64,000 nucleotides of DNA from Ancylobacter amanitiformis (lineage in GTDB: Bacteria > Pseudomonadota > Alphaproteobacteria > Rhizobiales > Xanthobacteraceae): NCBI RefSeq assembly GCF_030814815.1, contig NZ_JAUSVR010000008.1, forward strand, positions 155,800-219,799, written 5' to 3'. Position numbers and translations under genes: made by a program. Positions 55,105-64,000 of this stretch are shown piece after piece (position 1 is the stretch's first letter; every line of letters begins with the position of its first letter). The notes beneath the pieces are model-generated. The model made no database searches. It worked only from the letters and a program-made list of their open reading frames with translations, and was not told where the DNA came from.

Positions 55105-56700
55105 ATGTCGGAGCATACACCAGAGATTCAGCCGCCCGGCGACATGGACGCGCCGGAGCCCGCGGGTGCCGGCCGCGAGGTCGAGCTGAAACTTCTCACG
55201 GATCCAGCCACATTGCAGCGCCTCCTCACCGCGGCTGTCGTCACGCGACACGCCACGTCAAAGGGGGTCGTCCGGCGTCTGGAGGCCACCTATTACGATA
55301 CGCCCGATGCGCTGATCGCGCGGCAGGGCGCGTCGCTGCGCGTCCGGCGCAGCGGCAAGCAGTTTGTCCAGACGCTGAAGCTGGCGCCCCTGGAGAGCGT
55401 GCTCCAGCGGCGCGAGATGGAAGCGCGGGTGCCGGATATCGCCCTTCAGCTCGATGCGCTGCCGCTGAGCGATCTGGGCGCGCCCTTCGCGACGCTGCCG
55501 GGCTCGGAACTCGCACCGGTGTTCATCACCAAGATCCGCCGCCATATACAGGTCGTGGAATTTGGCGGCGCCGTCATCGAGGTCGCGTTCGATGAGGGAA
55601 CGCTGAGCGCCGGCGAGAAGGCGGAAGCCGTCTGCGAGATCGAGCTGGAACTGAAAACGGGCGAGGCGGGTGCGCTCTATGAGCTGGCCCTGTCGCTGCT
55701 GGAGCAGGGCACCCTTCACATCGGGGTCCAGAGCAAGGCCGAGCGCGGCTATGCGCTCGCCTCCGGCACCTTGCCCACCGCCGAAAAGGCGTTTGCGACC
55801 GGCATCGGGCCGGCCGATACCACAGACGAGGCGATTACCAAGGTCTTGAACGCCTGCCAGCGCCATGTGATGGCGAATCTGATGGCGGCGCATCATGGCC
55901 GGGATCCGGAGGGCGTTCATCAGCTGCGGGTCGCGCTGCGGCGTCTGCGCACCGCCATATCCCTGTTCAAAAAGGAAGTCCCCGCCTCGGCGCTCCAGGC
56001 CCTCGGCCTTGACGCCAAACGGCTGGCGAGCGCCCTCGGGCCGGCCCGCAACTGGGACGTGTTCGCCACGACGACGATCGCCGAGATCGAGCGCGCGAAC
56101 CTGCCCGGCGTCGACTTTGCCGAGCTCAAATCCGCGATCGTCCCGCCGCGGGCTCGCAGCCATCAGGCCGTTCGCGCGGATCTGGTCGATCTCGAATGCA
56201 CCCGCTTCCTGTTGTCGCTCGGCCGGGTGATCGAGCGCCGAAGCTGGCGGAACGACATCGGCATCGAGGCTCTCGCCGTGCTCACCCAGCCGGCGCGCGA
56301 ATTTGCCGGGCGCGGACTGACGCTGCTGCACCGCAAAGCGCTGAAACAGGGGCACAATTTCCGCAAGCTGCGGCCGACGGCCCGTCATGAGCTGCGCCTG
56401 ACGCTGAAGAAGCTGCGTTATGGCGCGGAATTCCTGCTGCCGCTCTACGATCGCGACGGTGCCGCCCGGAAATATCTGAAGCGGATGTCCCGTCTCCAGG
56501 ACATTCTCGGCATCGACAACGATATCACCACCACGCAGTCGCTGCTGCGTGAGGTGGAGGAGAGCACATCGAGCCCGCAGGCCCACAAGGCCATCGGCGC
56601 GATCACCGGCTGGCAAGGCCGCGACCGCCTCGAGACCGCCGAGGCGCTGAGGCGCAGCTGGCGGAAATTCATCGATGTGGAGCCGTTCTGGCTCGACTAG
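55105..56700 (+). CDS. CYTH-CHAD protein (inorganic triphosphatase/polyphosphate-binding)
   Basis: The protein has 531 residues. The N-terminal CYTH domain has the EVELKLL (ExExK) motif near 25-31 and an Arg/Lys set (ASLRVRRSGKQ, KIRRH). The C-terminal CHAD domain (about 255-520) has conserved His in VHQLRVALRRLRT and HELRLTLKKLRYG. CYTH enzymes hydrolyse triphosphates and CHAD binds polyphosphate. The ATG at 55105 is preceded by GGAGAG; a longer in-frame start at 55027 is less likely. Confidence 0.9.
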   Translation: MSEHTPEIQPPGDMDAPEPAGAGREVELKLLTDPATLQRLLTAAVVTRHATSKGVVRRLEATYYDTPDALIARQGASLRVRRSGKQFVQTLKLAPLESVLQRREMEARVPDIALQLDALPLSDLGAPFATLPGSELAPVFITKIRRHIQVVEFGGAVIEVAFDEGTLSAGEKAEAVCEIELELKTGEAGALYELALSLLEQGTLHIGVQSKAERGYALASGTLPTAEKAFATGIGPADTTDEAITKVLNACQRHVMANLMAAHHGRDPEGVHQLRVALRRLRTAISLFKKEVPASALQALGLDAKRLASALGPARNWDVFATTTIAEIERANLPGVDFAELKSAIVPPRARSHQAVRADLVDLECTRFLLSLGRVIERRSWRNDIGIEALAVLTQPAREFAGRGLTLLHRKALKQGHNFRKLRPTARHELRLTLKKLRYGAEFLLPLYDRDGAARKYLKRMSRLQDILGIDNDITTTQSLLREVEESTSSPQAHKAIGAITGWQGRDRLETAEALRRSWRKFIDVEPFWLD

Positions 56701-56823
56701 CCAGGCCGCGTGCTCCTTGCCTTCCCTATGCCGGCCCCTCTAGGGATCGTCACCGCGCTGTCGTGCTCTCGTCATGAGGCACGTCGAAACGTCGCGTCGA
56801 GCCGAACAGGAGCGGGTGCCCGG

Positions 56824-59181
56824 ATGGACTATTTCAAGCGCTTCAACTTTCTCTTCGCGACACCCGCCTTCGATGCGGACGATCTGGAGGGCGCCCGCTA
56901 TCACCAGATCGTCGCGGAGATCGAGAGTTCCGGCTTCGAGGTTGTGCGTGCGCGTACAATCGAGGATGCCGAGATCGCGGTGCAGACCGACGCCGCCATC
57001 GGCTGCATGATGGTGGATTGGGGCAAGAAGGGCATGGAGGGCAAGACCGCCTCGCTCATCAACCTGATGCGCCGGCGCGGCCTCGACTTTCCCATCATCC
57101 TGCTGATCCGCCGCAAGCGGTTCGAAGATGTACCGGTGGAGGTGCTCGACTTCATCGACGGCTATGTCTTCCTCTCCGAGGAAACCCCCGCCTTCATCGC
57201 CAAGAACCTCATCAGCCGGCTCAAGCAATATGCCGAGACGTTGAAGACGCCGTTCTTCGGCGCGCTGGTGGATTATGCCGAGGAGGGCAACCAGCTGTGG
57301 ACTTGTCCCGGGCATAATGGCGGCGTGTTCTACTCGCGCAGCCCGATCGGCCGGGTGTTCATGGAGCATCTGGGCGAGGCGGTGTTCCGCGACGATCTCG
57401 ACAATTCCGTGCTCGATCTCGGCGACCTGCTGACCCATGAGGGCCCGGCTCTCGCGGCGCAGAAGGAAGCGGCCAAGATCTTCGGCGCCGAGAAGACCTA
57501 TTTCGTGCTCAACGGCACCTCGACCTCCAACAAGGTCGCGCTCTCCGCCCTCGTGACCGATGGCGATCTGGTGCTGTTCGACCGCAACAACCACAAGGCC
57601 GCCCATCATGGCGCCCTCATGATCTCCGGCGGCGTCCCGGTCTATGTGCCGACCGTGCGCAATGCCTGGGGGCTGATCGGCCCGATGGATGTCGCGGCGC
57701 TGGACGAAGACGTGCTGCGCGAGCGCATCCGCACCCATCCGCTGGTAAAGGACCCGGAGGCGTGGCAGAAGCCGCGCCCGTTCCGCGTCGCCGTGGTCGA
57801 GCAGTGCACCTATGACGGCACGATCCACAATGCCGAGATGATCCTGCAGCGCATCGGCCATCTGTGCGACTACATCCTGTTCGACGAGGCCTGGGCCGGC
57901 TTCATGAAGTTCCACCCGCTCTATGCCGGGCGTTTCGCCATGGGGCTGAAGGATCTGGGGCCGGATGCGCCGGGCATCATCGCCACCCAGTCCACCCACA
58001 AGCAGCTTGCGAGCTTCAGCCAGGCCTCGCAGATCCACATGAAGGACCGGCATATCAAGGGCCAGAAGCGGCGGGTGGAGCACCGGCGCTTCAATGAGAG
58101 CTTCATGCAGCACGCCTCAACCTCGCCCTTCTACCCGCTATTCGCCTCGCTGGATGTGGGCGCGCAGATGATGAAGGGCCGTTCCGGCGAAGTGCTGTGG
58201 GACGATACGATCCGCCTCGGCATCGAGCTGCGCAAGAAGATCCGCGCCGTGCGCCGGGAGTTCGAGGAGAAGGAGCAGCGCCCCGAGCGCCGCTGGTTCT
58301 TCGAGCCCTTCGTGCCGGACCGGGTGGCTATACCCGATGCCTCCAGCCCCGGCGCCGTGCATGACGTGCCGTGGGAGAGCGTCTCCACCGACCAGCTCGC
58401 CACCAATCCGGCCTTCTGGCATCTCACGCCGGGTGCGGCGTGGCATGGCTATGCCGACATGGCGGCTGGATTCGCCATGACCGATCCCAACAAGCTGACC
58501 CTGCTGACGCCCGGCTTCGATCGCACTACCGGCGCCTATGTGGAGCACGGCATCCCGGCCCCTGTGGTGGCGCAGTATCTGCGCGAGAATCGAATCGTCG
58601 CGGAGAAGAACGACCTCAATTCGCTGCTGTTCCTGCTGACGCCCGGTGTTGAATCGAGCAAGGCGGGGACGCTGATCAGCGGTCTGGTCGCCTTCAAGAA
58701 GCTGCACGACGACAACGCTTTGCTGGAAGACGCCATTCCCGAATTCTACCGGCGCCGGCCCGCGCGCTATGCCGGCGTGCGCCTGCGCGACCTGTGCGGC
58801 GAGATGCACCGCTTTTTCCGCGCCGCCAATGTCAGCGCGCTGCAGGCGATGCAGTTCTCGGCTGAGCACTTGCCCGATATCGCGCTGTCTCCCCACGATG
58901 CGGCGCGCTGCCTCGTGCGCAACGATGTGGAGTACCTGCCCATCGACGCCATTGCCGGGCGTATCGCTACCACGCCGTTCGTGGTTTACCCGCCGGGCAT
59001 AGCAACGATCGTCCCCGGCGAAAGGCTCACCGAGCGCGCGCAGCCGATGATCGATTATCTCCGGATGTTCGAAGCCTGCTTCAATACATTCCCGGGCTTT
59101 GACGTCGAGATACAGGGCGTCTATCGCGAAACCGATGCTGCCGGACGCATCCGGCTCTATACGTATGTGGTTGCGGAATAA
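56824..59181 (+). CDS. PLP-dependent Orn/Lys/Arg decarboxylase, large biodegradative type
   Basis: The protein has 785 residues. The N-terminal wing domain (about 1-130) is followed by the PLP domain with CPGHNGG (near 161), YFVLNGTSTSNKVA, DEAWAGF with the PLP-binding Asp, and the Schiff-base Lys in STHKQLASFSQ (near 393). The C-terminal domain completes the fold. It should decarboxylate arginine, lysine or ornithine to a polyamine precursor. The start at 56824 fits the family N-terminus (DYFKRFNFLFA). No partner antiporter gene is adjacent, so a biosynthetic role is as plausible as acid stress. Confidence 0.9.
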   Translation: MDYFKRFNFLFATPAFDADDLEGARYHQIVAEIESSGFEVVRARTIEDAEIAVQTDAAIGCMMVDWGKKGMEGKTASLINLMRRRGLDFPIILLIRRKRFEDVPVEVLDFIDGYVFLSEETPAFIAKNLISRLKQYAETLKTPFFGALVDYAEEGNQLWTCPGHNGGVFYSRSPIGRVFMEHLGEAVFRDDLDNSVLDLGDLLTHEGPALAAQKEAAKIFGAEKTYFVLNGTSTSNKVALSALVTDGDLVLFDRNNHKAAHHGALMISGGVPVYVPTVRNAWGLIGPMDVAALDEDVLRERIRTHPLVKDPEAWQKPRPFRVAVVEQCTYDGTIHNAEMILQRIGHLCDYILFDEAWAGFMKFHPLYAGRFAMGLKDLGPDAPGIIATQSTHKQLASFSQASQIHMKDRHIKGQKRRVEHRRFNESFMQHASTSPFYPLFASLDVGAQMMKGRSGEVLWDDTIRLGIELRKKIRAVRREFEEKEQRPERRWFFEPFVPDRVAIPDASSPGAVHDVPWESVSTDQLATNPAFWHLTPGAAWHGYADMAAGFAMTDPNKLTLLTPGFDRTTGAYVEHGIPAPVVAQYLRENRIVAEKNDLNSLLFLLTPGVESSKAGTLISGLVAFKKLHDDNALLEDAIPEFYRRRPARYAGVRLRDLCGEMHRFFRAANVSALQAMQFSAEHLPDIALSPHDAARCLVRNDVEYLPIDAIAGRIATTPFVVYPPGIATIVPGERLTERAQPMIDYLRMFEACFNTFPGFDVEIQGVYRETDAAGRIRLYTYVVAE

Positions 59182-59201
59182 TCAGGAATTCGGATTCGTT
59201 C

Positions 59202-59774
59202 ATGGAGCAGGAGATTGCGGTCGTCATCCGGCCGACGCGGGATGGCGACGTTGATGCCATGCTGGCGATCTATCGCCATCACATCCGCCGGGGCGTCGAG
59301 GACGGGGTGGACGACAATGACACGCCGCAGCCCGACGATCTGCGGGAGCGGCGCAAGAATCTGAAAAACCGCCGGTTTCCCCACATCGTCGCGGTTCGCG
59401 GCGGTGAGGTGGTCGGATATGCCTATGTGGTGCTGTTCCGCAAGCGCCCGGCTTACCGCTACACCGTCAAGCATTCCATCTATGTTCACCACCAGCACAT
59501 TGGCCGCGGCATCGGCAGCCGGCTCCTGCGCGGGCTGATCGACGCCTGCGCGGCGGCTGGGTTCCGGCAGATGATCGGCTATATCGATGGCGACAACACC
59601 GCATCGCTCGCCATCCATGAGCGGTTCGGCTTCATCCGGGTGGGAGTTCTCCCCTCGGTTGCCTACCGTTATGGCCGCTGGGCCGACAGTGTGATGGTGC
59701 AGCGCTCGCTGGGCCCCGGCGCAACCGCTCCGCCTCCGCCCTTGCCCCTCTCCACCCCACGGGACGCAACCTGA
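59202..59774 (+). CDS. GNAT acetyltransferase of the phosphinothricin/PAT type
   Basis: The 190-residue protein has the family start VIRPTRDGDVDAMLAIYRHH, and the acetyl-CoA loop HQHIGRGIGSRLLRGLI (near 108-124) with Q/RxxGxG/A. GDNTASLAIHERFGF follows. These enzymes acetylate amino groups of small compounds such as methionine sulfoximine or phosphinothricin. The tail is Pro-rich. It begins 20 bp after the decarboxylase stop, so the genes may share a transcript. Confidence 0.85.
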   Translation: MEQEIAVVIRPTRDGDVDAMLAIYRHHIRRGVEDGVDDNDTPQPDDLRERRKNLKNRRFPHIVAVRGGEVVGYAYVVLFRKRPAYRYTVKHSIYVHHQHIGRGIGSRLLRGLIDACAAAGFRQMIGYIDGDNTASLAIHERFGFIRVGVLPSVAYRYGRWADSVMVQRSLGPGATAPPPPLPLSTPRDAT

Positions 59775-59787
59775 TCTGAACGCATCG

Positions 59788-59894
59788 CTAGAGCATTTTC
59801 GAGCGAAGTGGATTTCGGTTCGCGTGAAGAAAATGCGTCAGAACAATAACCTGGAGCTTTTCCGGGGAGCCGGAATTCACCGGAAAAGCTCTAG
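59788..59894. repeat. Rhizobiales-type intergenic palindromic element
   Basis: It has a CTAGAGCATTTTCGAGCGAA start, an inverted GCATTTTC/GAAAATGC pair, then GAGCTTTTCCGG paired with CCGGAAAAGCTC (59854-59892). It fills the gap between convergent genes and ends over the last bases of the DUF924 gene. The sequence AGAGCATTTTCGAGCGAAG is a familiar dispersed element in this order. Confidence 0.75.
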
Positions 59895-60466
59895 CCCCGG
59901 AAGCCGCCGCTCTTGAGATAATCGTCCTCTTGCCGTGTCATGGCGCGGCCGAGCACGGGATTTCGATGCGGGAAGCGGCCGAAGCGGCGGATGATATCGC
60001 GGTGCCCTTCGGCATGCCCCAGCCATGGCTCGCCCAGTTCCGCGTTCAGCCGCACCGATAGATCCTGATCGTCGAGGTCTTCGGAATGGGCGAACGGCAG
60101 GCAGAAGAAGAGCCGCAAGCCTGGCTCGACGCGCGCCATATGCCCCATCGCCAGCGCCTGACGCGCGAAGCAGCGTGCGAGCGGGTCGGTCGCATACATG
60201 TGGCCGGTGCCCCGGAAGGCATTGCGCGGGAACTGGTCCGTCAGGATCAGGAGCGCCAGCGCGCCCTCGGGCGATGCCAGCCAGCCGTCATGCCCGCGTG
60301 CCGCCACCTCCATGTGCAGGCCGAGGCACCGCTCGCGGAAAGCCAGGTCGAAGCCGCCATCCGCGTCGAACCATTGCCCGCGCTCGCCCGCCTTCTTCCA
60401 GAACGCCACGACGGCTGCGATCTCCGCCTCCGTCTCCCCAGCCTGAGGCCTGTGCGTCACCTTCAA
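59891..60466 (-). CDS. DUF924 family protein
   Basis: The 191-residue protein has the DUF924 landmarks VVAFWKKAGERGQWFDADGGFD, LILTDQFPRNAFRGTGHMYATD (near 74-95, cited by position), FCLPFAHSEDLDDQD and HRDIIRRFGRFPHRN. The family is all-helical with no established reaction. It starts with TTG overlapping the antiporter stop (T-TGA) or GTG two codons later. Confidence 0.85.
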   Translation of the reverse strand: MKVTHRPQAGETEAEIAAVVAFWKKAGERGQWFDADGGFDLAFRERCLGLHMEVAARGHDGWLASPEGALALLILTDQFPRNAFRGTGHMYATDPLARCFARQALAMGHMARVEPGLRLFFCLPFAHSEDLDDQDLSVRLNAELGEPWLGHAEGHRDIIRRFGRFPHRNPVLGRAMTRQEDDYLKSGGFRG

Positions 60467-62268
60467 GACGAGCCGTCCCGGCTTGCCGGCTCATCCTTTC
60501 GCCGTGCATTGCCGTGGATCAGATCCCGCCCGGCATAGATGCCTTCCACCGTCTCCATGGCGAAGCGCTCGCTGTCGCGGCGGCGGACATCCTCCATCAC
60601 GCGCCGGCGATCCTCCTCATCGACATTCATCATTTCGAGCGCCTTCTCGCCGAGCATGAGGGCGGATTCGAGGGTCTCGCGGATCTGCCAGTCGACACCC
60701 GCGTGGATCAGTTCGACGGCATGTTCTCGGTCGAGGGAGCGCGCGAGCACGGGCACCAGCGGAAACTCGGCCTTGAGCAGTTCCGCGATCTTCAGGCTCG
60801 CCTCGCGATCGTGAACGGCGATAACGATCAGGCGGGCGTCATGGGCGCCGGCGGCGTGCAGGATGTCGAGCCGCGCGCCATCGCCATAATGGACCTTGAA
60901 GCCGAAATCGCGGGCGTCGCGGATGGCGTCCGTGTCGGTCTCGATGATGGAGATCGAACAGCCATTGGCCAGCAGGGGCTGGCTCGCGATCTGGCCGAAG
61001 CGGCCGAAGCCGATGAGCAGCGCGCTGGCGGAGAGGTTTTGCGCGGTCTCGACGCCTTCCATCGACGGCGCGCGCTTCGGCATCAACCGATCGTGCAGGA
61101 TGATCATGAGCGGGGTGAGCGCCATGGAGACGATGATGGTCGCGGTCAGGATGGCGTTGGCCTCGCCATCGATGATCCCGGCCGAGGTCGCCGCGGCGTA
61201 GAGCACGAAGGCGAACTCGCCACCCTGCGCCATCAGCACGGCACGTTCGATCGCCTCGCGATGATCGGCCCGGAACAGCCGGGCGACCGCGTAGATGCCG
61301 ACCGTCTTCAGCACCATATAGGCGACCACGGCGAGCCCGATCAGACGCCAGTTGGCGGCGATCACGGCAAGGTCGAGCGACATGCCCACGCCCAGGAAGA
61401 ACAGGCCGAGCAGAATGCCGCGGAACGGCTCCACATCGGCCTCCAACTGGTGGCGGAACGAGGATTCCGACAGCAGCACGCCCGCCAGGAAGGCCCCCAT
61501 CGCCATTGACAGGCCGCCAAGCTGCATCGCGAGCGCCGCGCCGAGCACCACGAACAGCGCGGCCGCCGTCATCACCTCACGCGCTCTCGCCTTGCCCAGA
61601 AGGCGGAACAGCGGATCGAGCAGGTAACGACCCGCAAGCACCAGTCCGGCGATCGACGCCAGACCGATCGCGACGCCGGTCAGCCGGTCGGCGAGCGTGG
61701 CGTCTTCCCCGCCCGGCGCGAGAAAGGCGACAAGTGCCAGCAGCGGCACGATGGCGAGATCTTCAAGCAGCAGGATGGCAACGATCCGCCGCCCCTTGGC
61801 CAGGCCCATGGCCCGCCGCTCCTCCAGCATCTGCATGACGATGGCGGTGGAGGTCAGCACGAAGCCGGTGCCGGCGACGAAGCTCTGCGCGACGGGATAG
61901 CCAAGGGCAAGACCGACACAGGTCAGGAGGCCGATGCACAATCCGACCTGCGCGAGACCCAGACCAAAAATCTCGCCGCGCATCGACCAGAGCCGCGAGG
62001 GCTGCATTTCCAGTCCGATGATGAACAGGAACATGACGACGCCGAGTTCCGCGACATGCAGGATCGACTGCGGGTCGGTGAACAGGCCGATGCCGAACGG
62101 CCCGATGACAAGGCCGGCGGCAAGATAGCCCAGCACGGAGCCGAGCCCCAGTCGCTTGAACAATGGCACAGCGATAATGGCCGCGCCGAGAAGCACCACG
62201 ACGGGAACCAGATCGAAGCCGCCATGAGAGGCGGCCTCAGCGGCATGGGAGACGGCTTCGGGGCTCAC
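60463..62268 (-). CDS. Monovalent cation:proton antiporter-2 (KefB/KefC type) with TrkA-N domain
   Basis: The protein has 601 residues. The N-terminal CPA2 membrane domain (about 18-385, a dozen segments, LGYLAAGLVIGPFG near 48-61) is followed by an NAD-binding TrkA-N domain with IGFGRFGQ (near 418) and an acidic/Arg tail. It exports K+ or Na+ in exchange for protons. It starts with GTG 4 bp after the end of a degenerate small-protein gene. Confidence 0.9.
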   Translation of the reverse strand: MSPEAVSHAAEAASHGGFDLVPVVVLLGAAIIAVPLFKRLGLGSVLGYLAAGLVIGPFGIGLFTDPQSILHVAELGVVMFLFIIGLEMQPSRLWSMRGEIFGLGLAQVGLCIGLLTCVGLALGYPVAQSFVAGTGFVLTSTAIVMQMLEERRAMGLAKGRRIVAILLLEDLAIVPLLALVAFLAPGGEDATLADRLTGVAIGLASIAGLVLAGRYLLDPLFRLLGKARAREVMTAAALFVVLGAALAMQLGGLSMAMGAFLAGVLLSESSFRHQLEADVEPFRGILLGLFFLGVGMSLDLAVIAANWRLIGLAVVAYMVLKTVGIYAVARLFRADHREAIERAVLMAQGGEFAFVLYAAATSAGIIDGEANAILTATIIVSMALTPLMIILHDRLMPKRAPSMEGVETAQNLSASALLIGFGRFGQIASQPLLANGCSISIIETDTDAIRDARDFGFKVHYGDGARLDILHAAGAHDARLIVIAVHDREASLKIAELLKAEFPLVPVLARSLDREHAVELIHAGVDWQIRETLESALMLGEKALEMMNVDEEDRRRVMEDVRRRDSERFAMETVEGIYAGRDLIHGNARRKDEPASRDGSS

Positions 62269-62271
62269 GGG

Positions 62272-62520
62272 TCAGCCTTTCGTCAACTGCCACGTCACCA
62301 ACGCGGCGAGCGCAGCACGATGAAGACGACCAGACGGATCGGCAACTCCTGTGTGACCGTGCAGCCGGCCTTGGTGACGCTCACCCACATGTTTGCCAGC
62401 GCAATCGCCCCGCCACGGGGATGAAGAGCCTGGCACCCGAGGCGATGCCGGCGACACTGCCGTTCCAGAGCTTGCCGAAAAGGGCGAAGATGCCGAGCAC
62501 CGTCGGCACCCTCTGCAAGG
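62272..62520 (-). pseudogene. Degenerate small membrane-protein gene (two frameshifts)
   Basis: Three reading frames in series carry parts that read like one hydrophobic protein: GIFALFGKLWNGSVAG, then ALANMWVSVTKAGCTVTQE, then AALAALVTWQLTKG before a TGA at 62272-62274. Codons within each part have host bias. I infer a former ~80-residue gene disrupted by two indels, or sequence errors. It lay in translational coupling range of the antiporter. Confidence 0.4.
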
Positions 62521-62608
62521 AGGAGCGACATAGGCATGAGCGCCTCCCGTTCCCGCTTGGCTGAGCGTCCACGGGGCCGGCAGCAAGCCAAGCCTACCAG
62601 CCCAATCT

Positions 62609-64000
62609 CTAGAACTTGGTGCCCCCGCTGAAACGGAAAGCCTGCGTCTGGTCGTAGTCTTCCTTGGTGAGCGCCCAGGCATAGTCAAAGCGCAGCGGGC
62701 CGAAAGGCGATTTCCAGATCAAGCTGACACCGACCGAGGAGCGGATGGAGTCGCTGTCGGCGACGCAGACATTCGCATAGCCCTTGGTCTTCGAACCCGC
62801 GATGGCATCGCAGTTCACCAGATTATCCTGCCATCCCGAGACATTCTGGAAGGTCGTCCCGCCCTCATAGCCCCACAGCGAGCCGGCATCCGCGAACACG
62901 GCGGCCTTCATGCCGATATCCTTCGGCAGGAAGGTGAGCGGAAACTGCAACTCGGCCGAAGTGCCCCAATAGAGCGTGCCACCCAGCGCATCCGGATCGG
63001 ACCCATCAAGGCCGGAGGCCAGGTCGCGCGGGCCGATGCCGTTGGACGCGAAGCCGCGGACAATGTCCGGTCCCTTGAAGAAATTATCGAGGATGCGCAG
63101 GTCGTCGCCGCCCCACGAGGTGATGTTGCCGGCCTGACCGCGGAACATGAGAACCACGTCGCCATAGACCGGGAAGTAGAACCGCGAGTCGAACGTGCTC
63201 TTGATATAGTCGACGTCACCACCGAGGCCGGCAAAGTCCTGCTTAAGTTCCAGCAGGTAGCCGTTGGTCGGATCGATGTTGTTGTCGAGCATGTTGTAGG
63301 TGAGCGTGTATCCAACGGACGAGGTGATGGATGCCACGCCGCTTACCTCGCGCAGGGCCCAGGACGGCGTTCCGTAGTCGGCAATCGTATCTGCGTCGAT
63401 CGTTATTTCCTTCTGGTACAGGCTGTAGCGCAGACCGAGCGTCAGTTCATCGGTGAGCGGCAACGCGACCCGTAGCGTGCCGCCGCCCGTGGTCGTGTCA
63501 TAGGGGCTCGAACTCGTCGCGCTCGTCACCTTGTAGTAAAGGTCGAAGCCGGCGGCGACGCGGTAATCCAGGAAGTAGGGCTCGGTGAAGCTGAAGTCGA
63601 CACCCTGCGTGTTCTGACCCAGCGTGCCGGCCAGACGCACATACTGGCCACGACCGAGGAAGTTCTTCTCCGAGATCGCCACTTCGCCGATGAAGCCGTC
63701 CGAGGTCGAGTAGCCGCCCGAGATCGAGAAGTCACCCGTCGGCTGGTCGTCGACCTGAACCACCAGGATCACGCGATCCGGCGCGGTGCCGGGCTCGGTG
63801 GTGATCTTGACGTCCTTGAAGTAGCCGAGATTGCGCAGACGGCGCTCGGCGCGGTCGATCAGCACGCGGTTATAGGCATCGCCCTCGGCGAGATCGAACT
63901 CGCGTCGGATGACCCAGTCGCGGGTGCGGGTGTTGCCGCGGATCTCGATGCGCTCGATATAGACGCGCGGCCCTTCCTCGACGGCGAAGACCAGCGAGAT
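62609..64000 (-). CDS. bamA: BamA, outer-membrane protein assembly factor (3' part)
   Basis: 464 residues of the C-terminal part are present and the N-terminus lies beyond the right edge. It starts inside a POTRA domain (VYIERIEIRGNTRTRDWVIRRE, at 63940-63890 region), then has the barrel with DQPTGDFSISGGYSTSDG, GLRYSLYQKE, FDSRFYFPVYGDVV and RGFASNGIGPRD. The chain ends FRFSGGTKF with a terminal Phe. It inserts beta-barrel proteins in the outer membrane. Confidence 0.95.
   Translation of the reverse strand: MSLVFAVEEGPRVYIERIEIRGNTRTRDWVIRREFDLAEGDAYNRVLIDRAERRLRNLGYFKDVKITTEPGTAPDRVILVVQVDDQPTGDFSISGGYSTSDGFIGEVAISEKNFLGRGQYVRLAGTLGQNTQGVDFSFTEPYFLDYRVAAGFDLYYKVTSATSSSPYDTTTGGGTLRVALPLTDELTLGLRYSLYQKEITIDADTIADYGTPSWALREVSGVASITSSVGYTLTYNMLDNNIDPTNGYLLELKQDFAGLGGDVDYIKSTFDSRFYFPVYGDVVLMFRGQAGNITSWGGDDLRILDNFFKGPDIVRGFASNGIGPRDLASGLDGSDPDALGGTLYWGTSAELQFPLTFLPKDIGMKAAVFADAGSLWGYEGGTTFQNVSGWQDNLVNCDAIAGSKTKGYANVCVADSDSIRSSVGVSLIWKSPFGPLRFDYAWALTKEDYDQTQAFRFSGGTKF

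Overview
The window is about 64 kb of GC-rich DNA from an alphaproteobacterium, most likely a Hyphomicrobiales (Rhizobiales) member. This rests on the dense, strongly codon-biased genes with many start/stop overlaps, the ABC importers for amides, sugar acids and polyamine-like solutes, the rhizobial-type intergenic palindromes (4633-4741, 29141-29250, 59788-59894), and a BamA gene at the right edge. I saw no tRNA, rRNA, CRISPR array, phage structural gene or intact insertion sequence. Genus cannot be fixed from sequence reading alone.

Left part (1-35 kb), catabolic island. A partial enoyl-CoA hydratase-like end and a 3-hydroxyisobutyrate-dehydrogenase-like oxidoreductase come first. Then follows an amide operon (1.2-11.2 kb): terminator-bearing leader, cytoplasmic AmiC-type sensor, ANTAR antiterminator, a five-gene urea/short-chain-amide type ABC importer, an FmdA-family amidase, and a two-domain nitrilase-fold protein whose second domain lacks its catalytic Cys. 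A secreted choloylglycine-hydrolase-like enzyme lies convergent to it. From 12.5 to 26.5 kb are genes that together can form a non-phosphorylating sugar/sugar-acid pathway: mutarotase, two SDR dehydrogenases, SMP-30 lactonase, two enolase-superfamily dehydratases and an FAH-family diketoacid hydrolase. They come with a polar amino-acid-type permease/binding protein pair (no ATPase), a complete PotABCD-type importer and a FadR-type regulator. An AT-rich motif (AAATATGA core) recurs in both divergent promoter regions and may be the regulator's operator. From 34.5 back to 26.5 kb on the minus strand lies a second amide-type operon built on the same plan: leader terminator, AmiC-like sensor, ANTAR regulator, importer, FmdA amidase. 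Its importer belongs to the unrelated oligopeptide family, with a fused double ATPase.

Middle (34.7-45.6 kb). A small Tat-type exported protein and a 39-residue membrane peptide precede a TPM/TPM/LemA envelope operon. A LysR regulator is then divergent from a complete ferric-siderophore operon: TonB receptor, FhuC, FhuD, fused FhuB and a siderophore-interacting reductase, each gene overlapping the next.

Defence cassette (45.8-53.9 kb). Three co-directional genes encode a helicase-nuclease of type III restriction kind, a beta-class DNA methyltransferase whose target-recognition segment is visibly AT-richer than the rest of the gene, and a UvrD-like helicase carrying an N-terminal RelE-like domain. 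Short tandem repeats lie before and inside the third gene. This is the most likely place for an under-described system.

Right part (53.9-64 kb). Housekeeping-like genes: PPP-type phosphatase, CYTH-CHAD protein, large PLP basic amino-acid decarboxylase, GNAT acetyltransferase, DUF924 protein, KefB/KefC-type antiporter with a degenerate small membrane-protein gene before it, and the 3' part of bamA.
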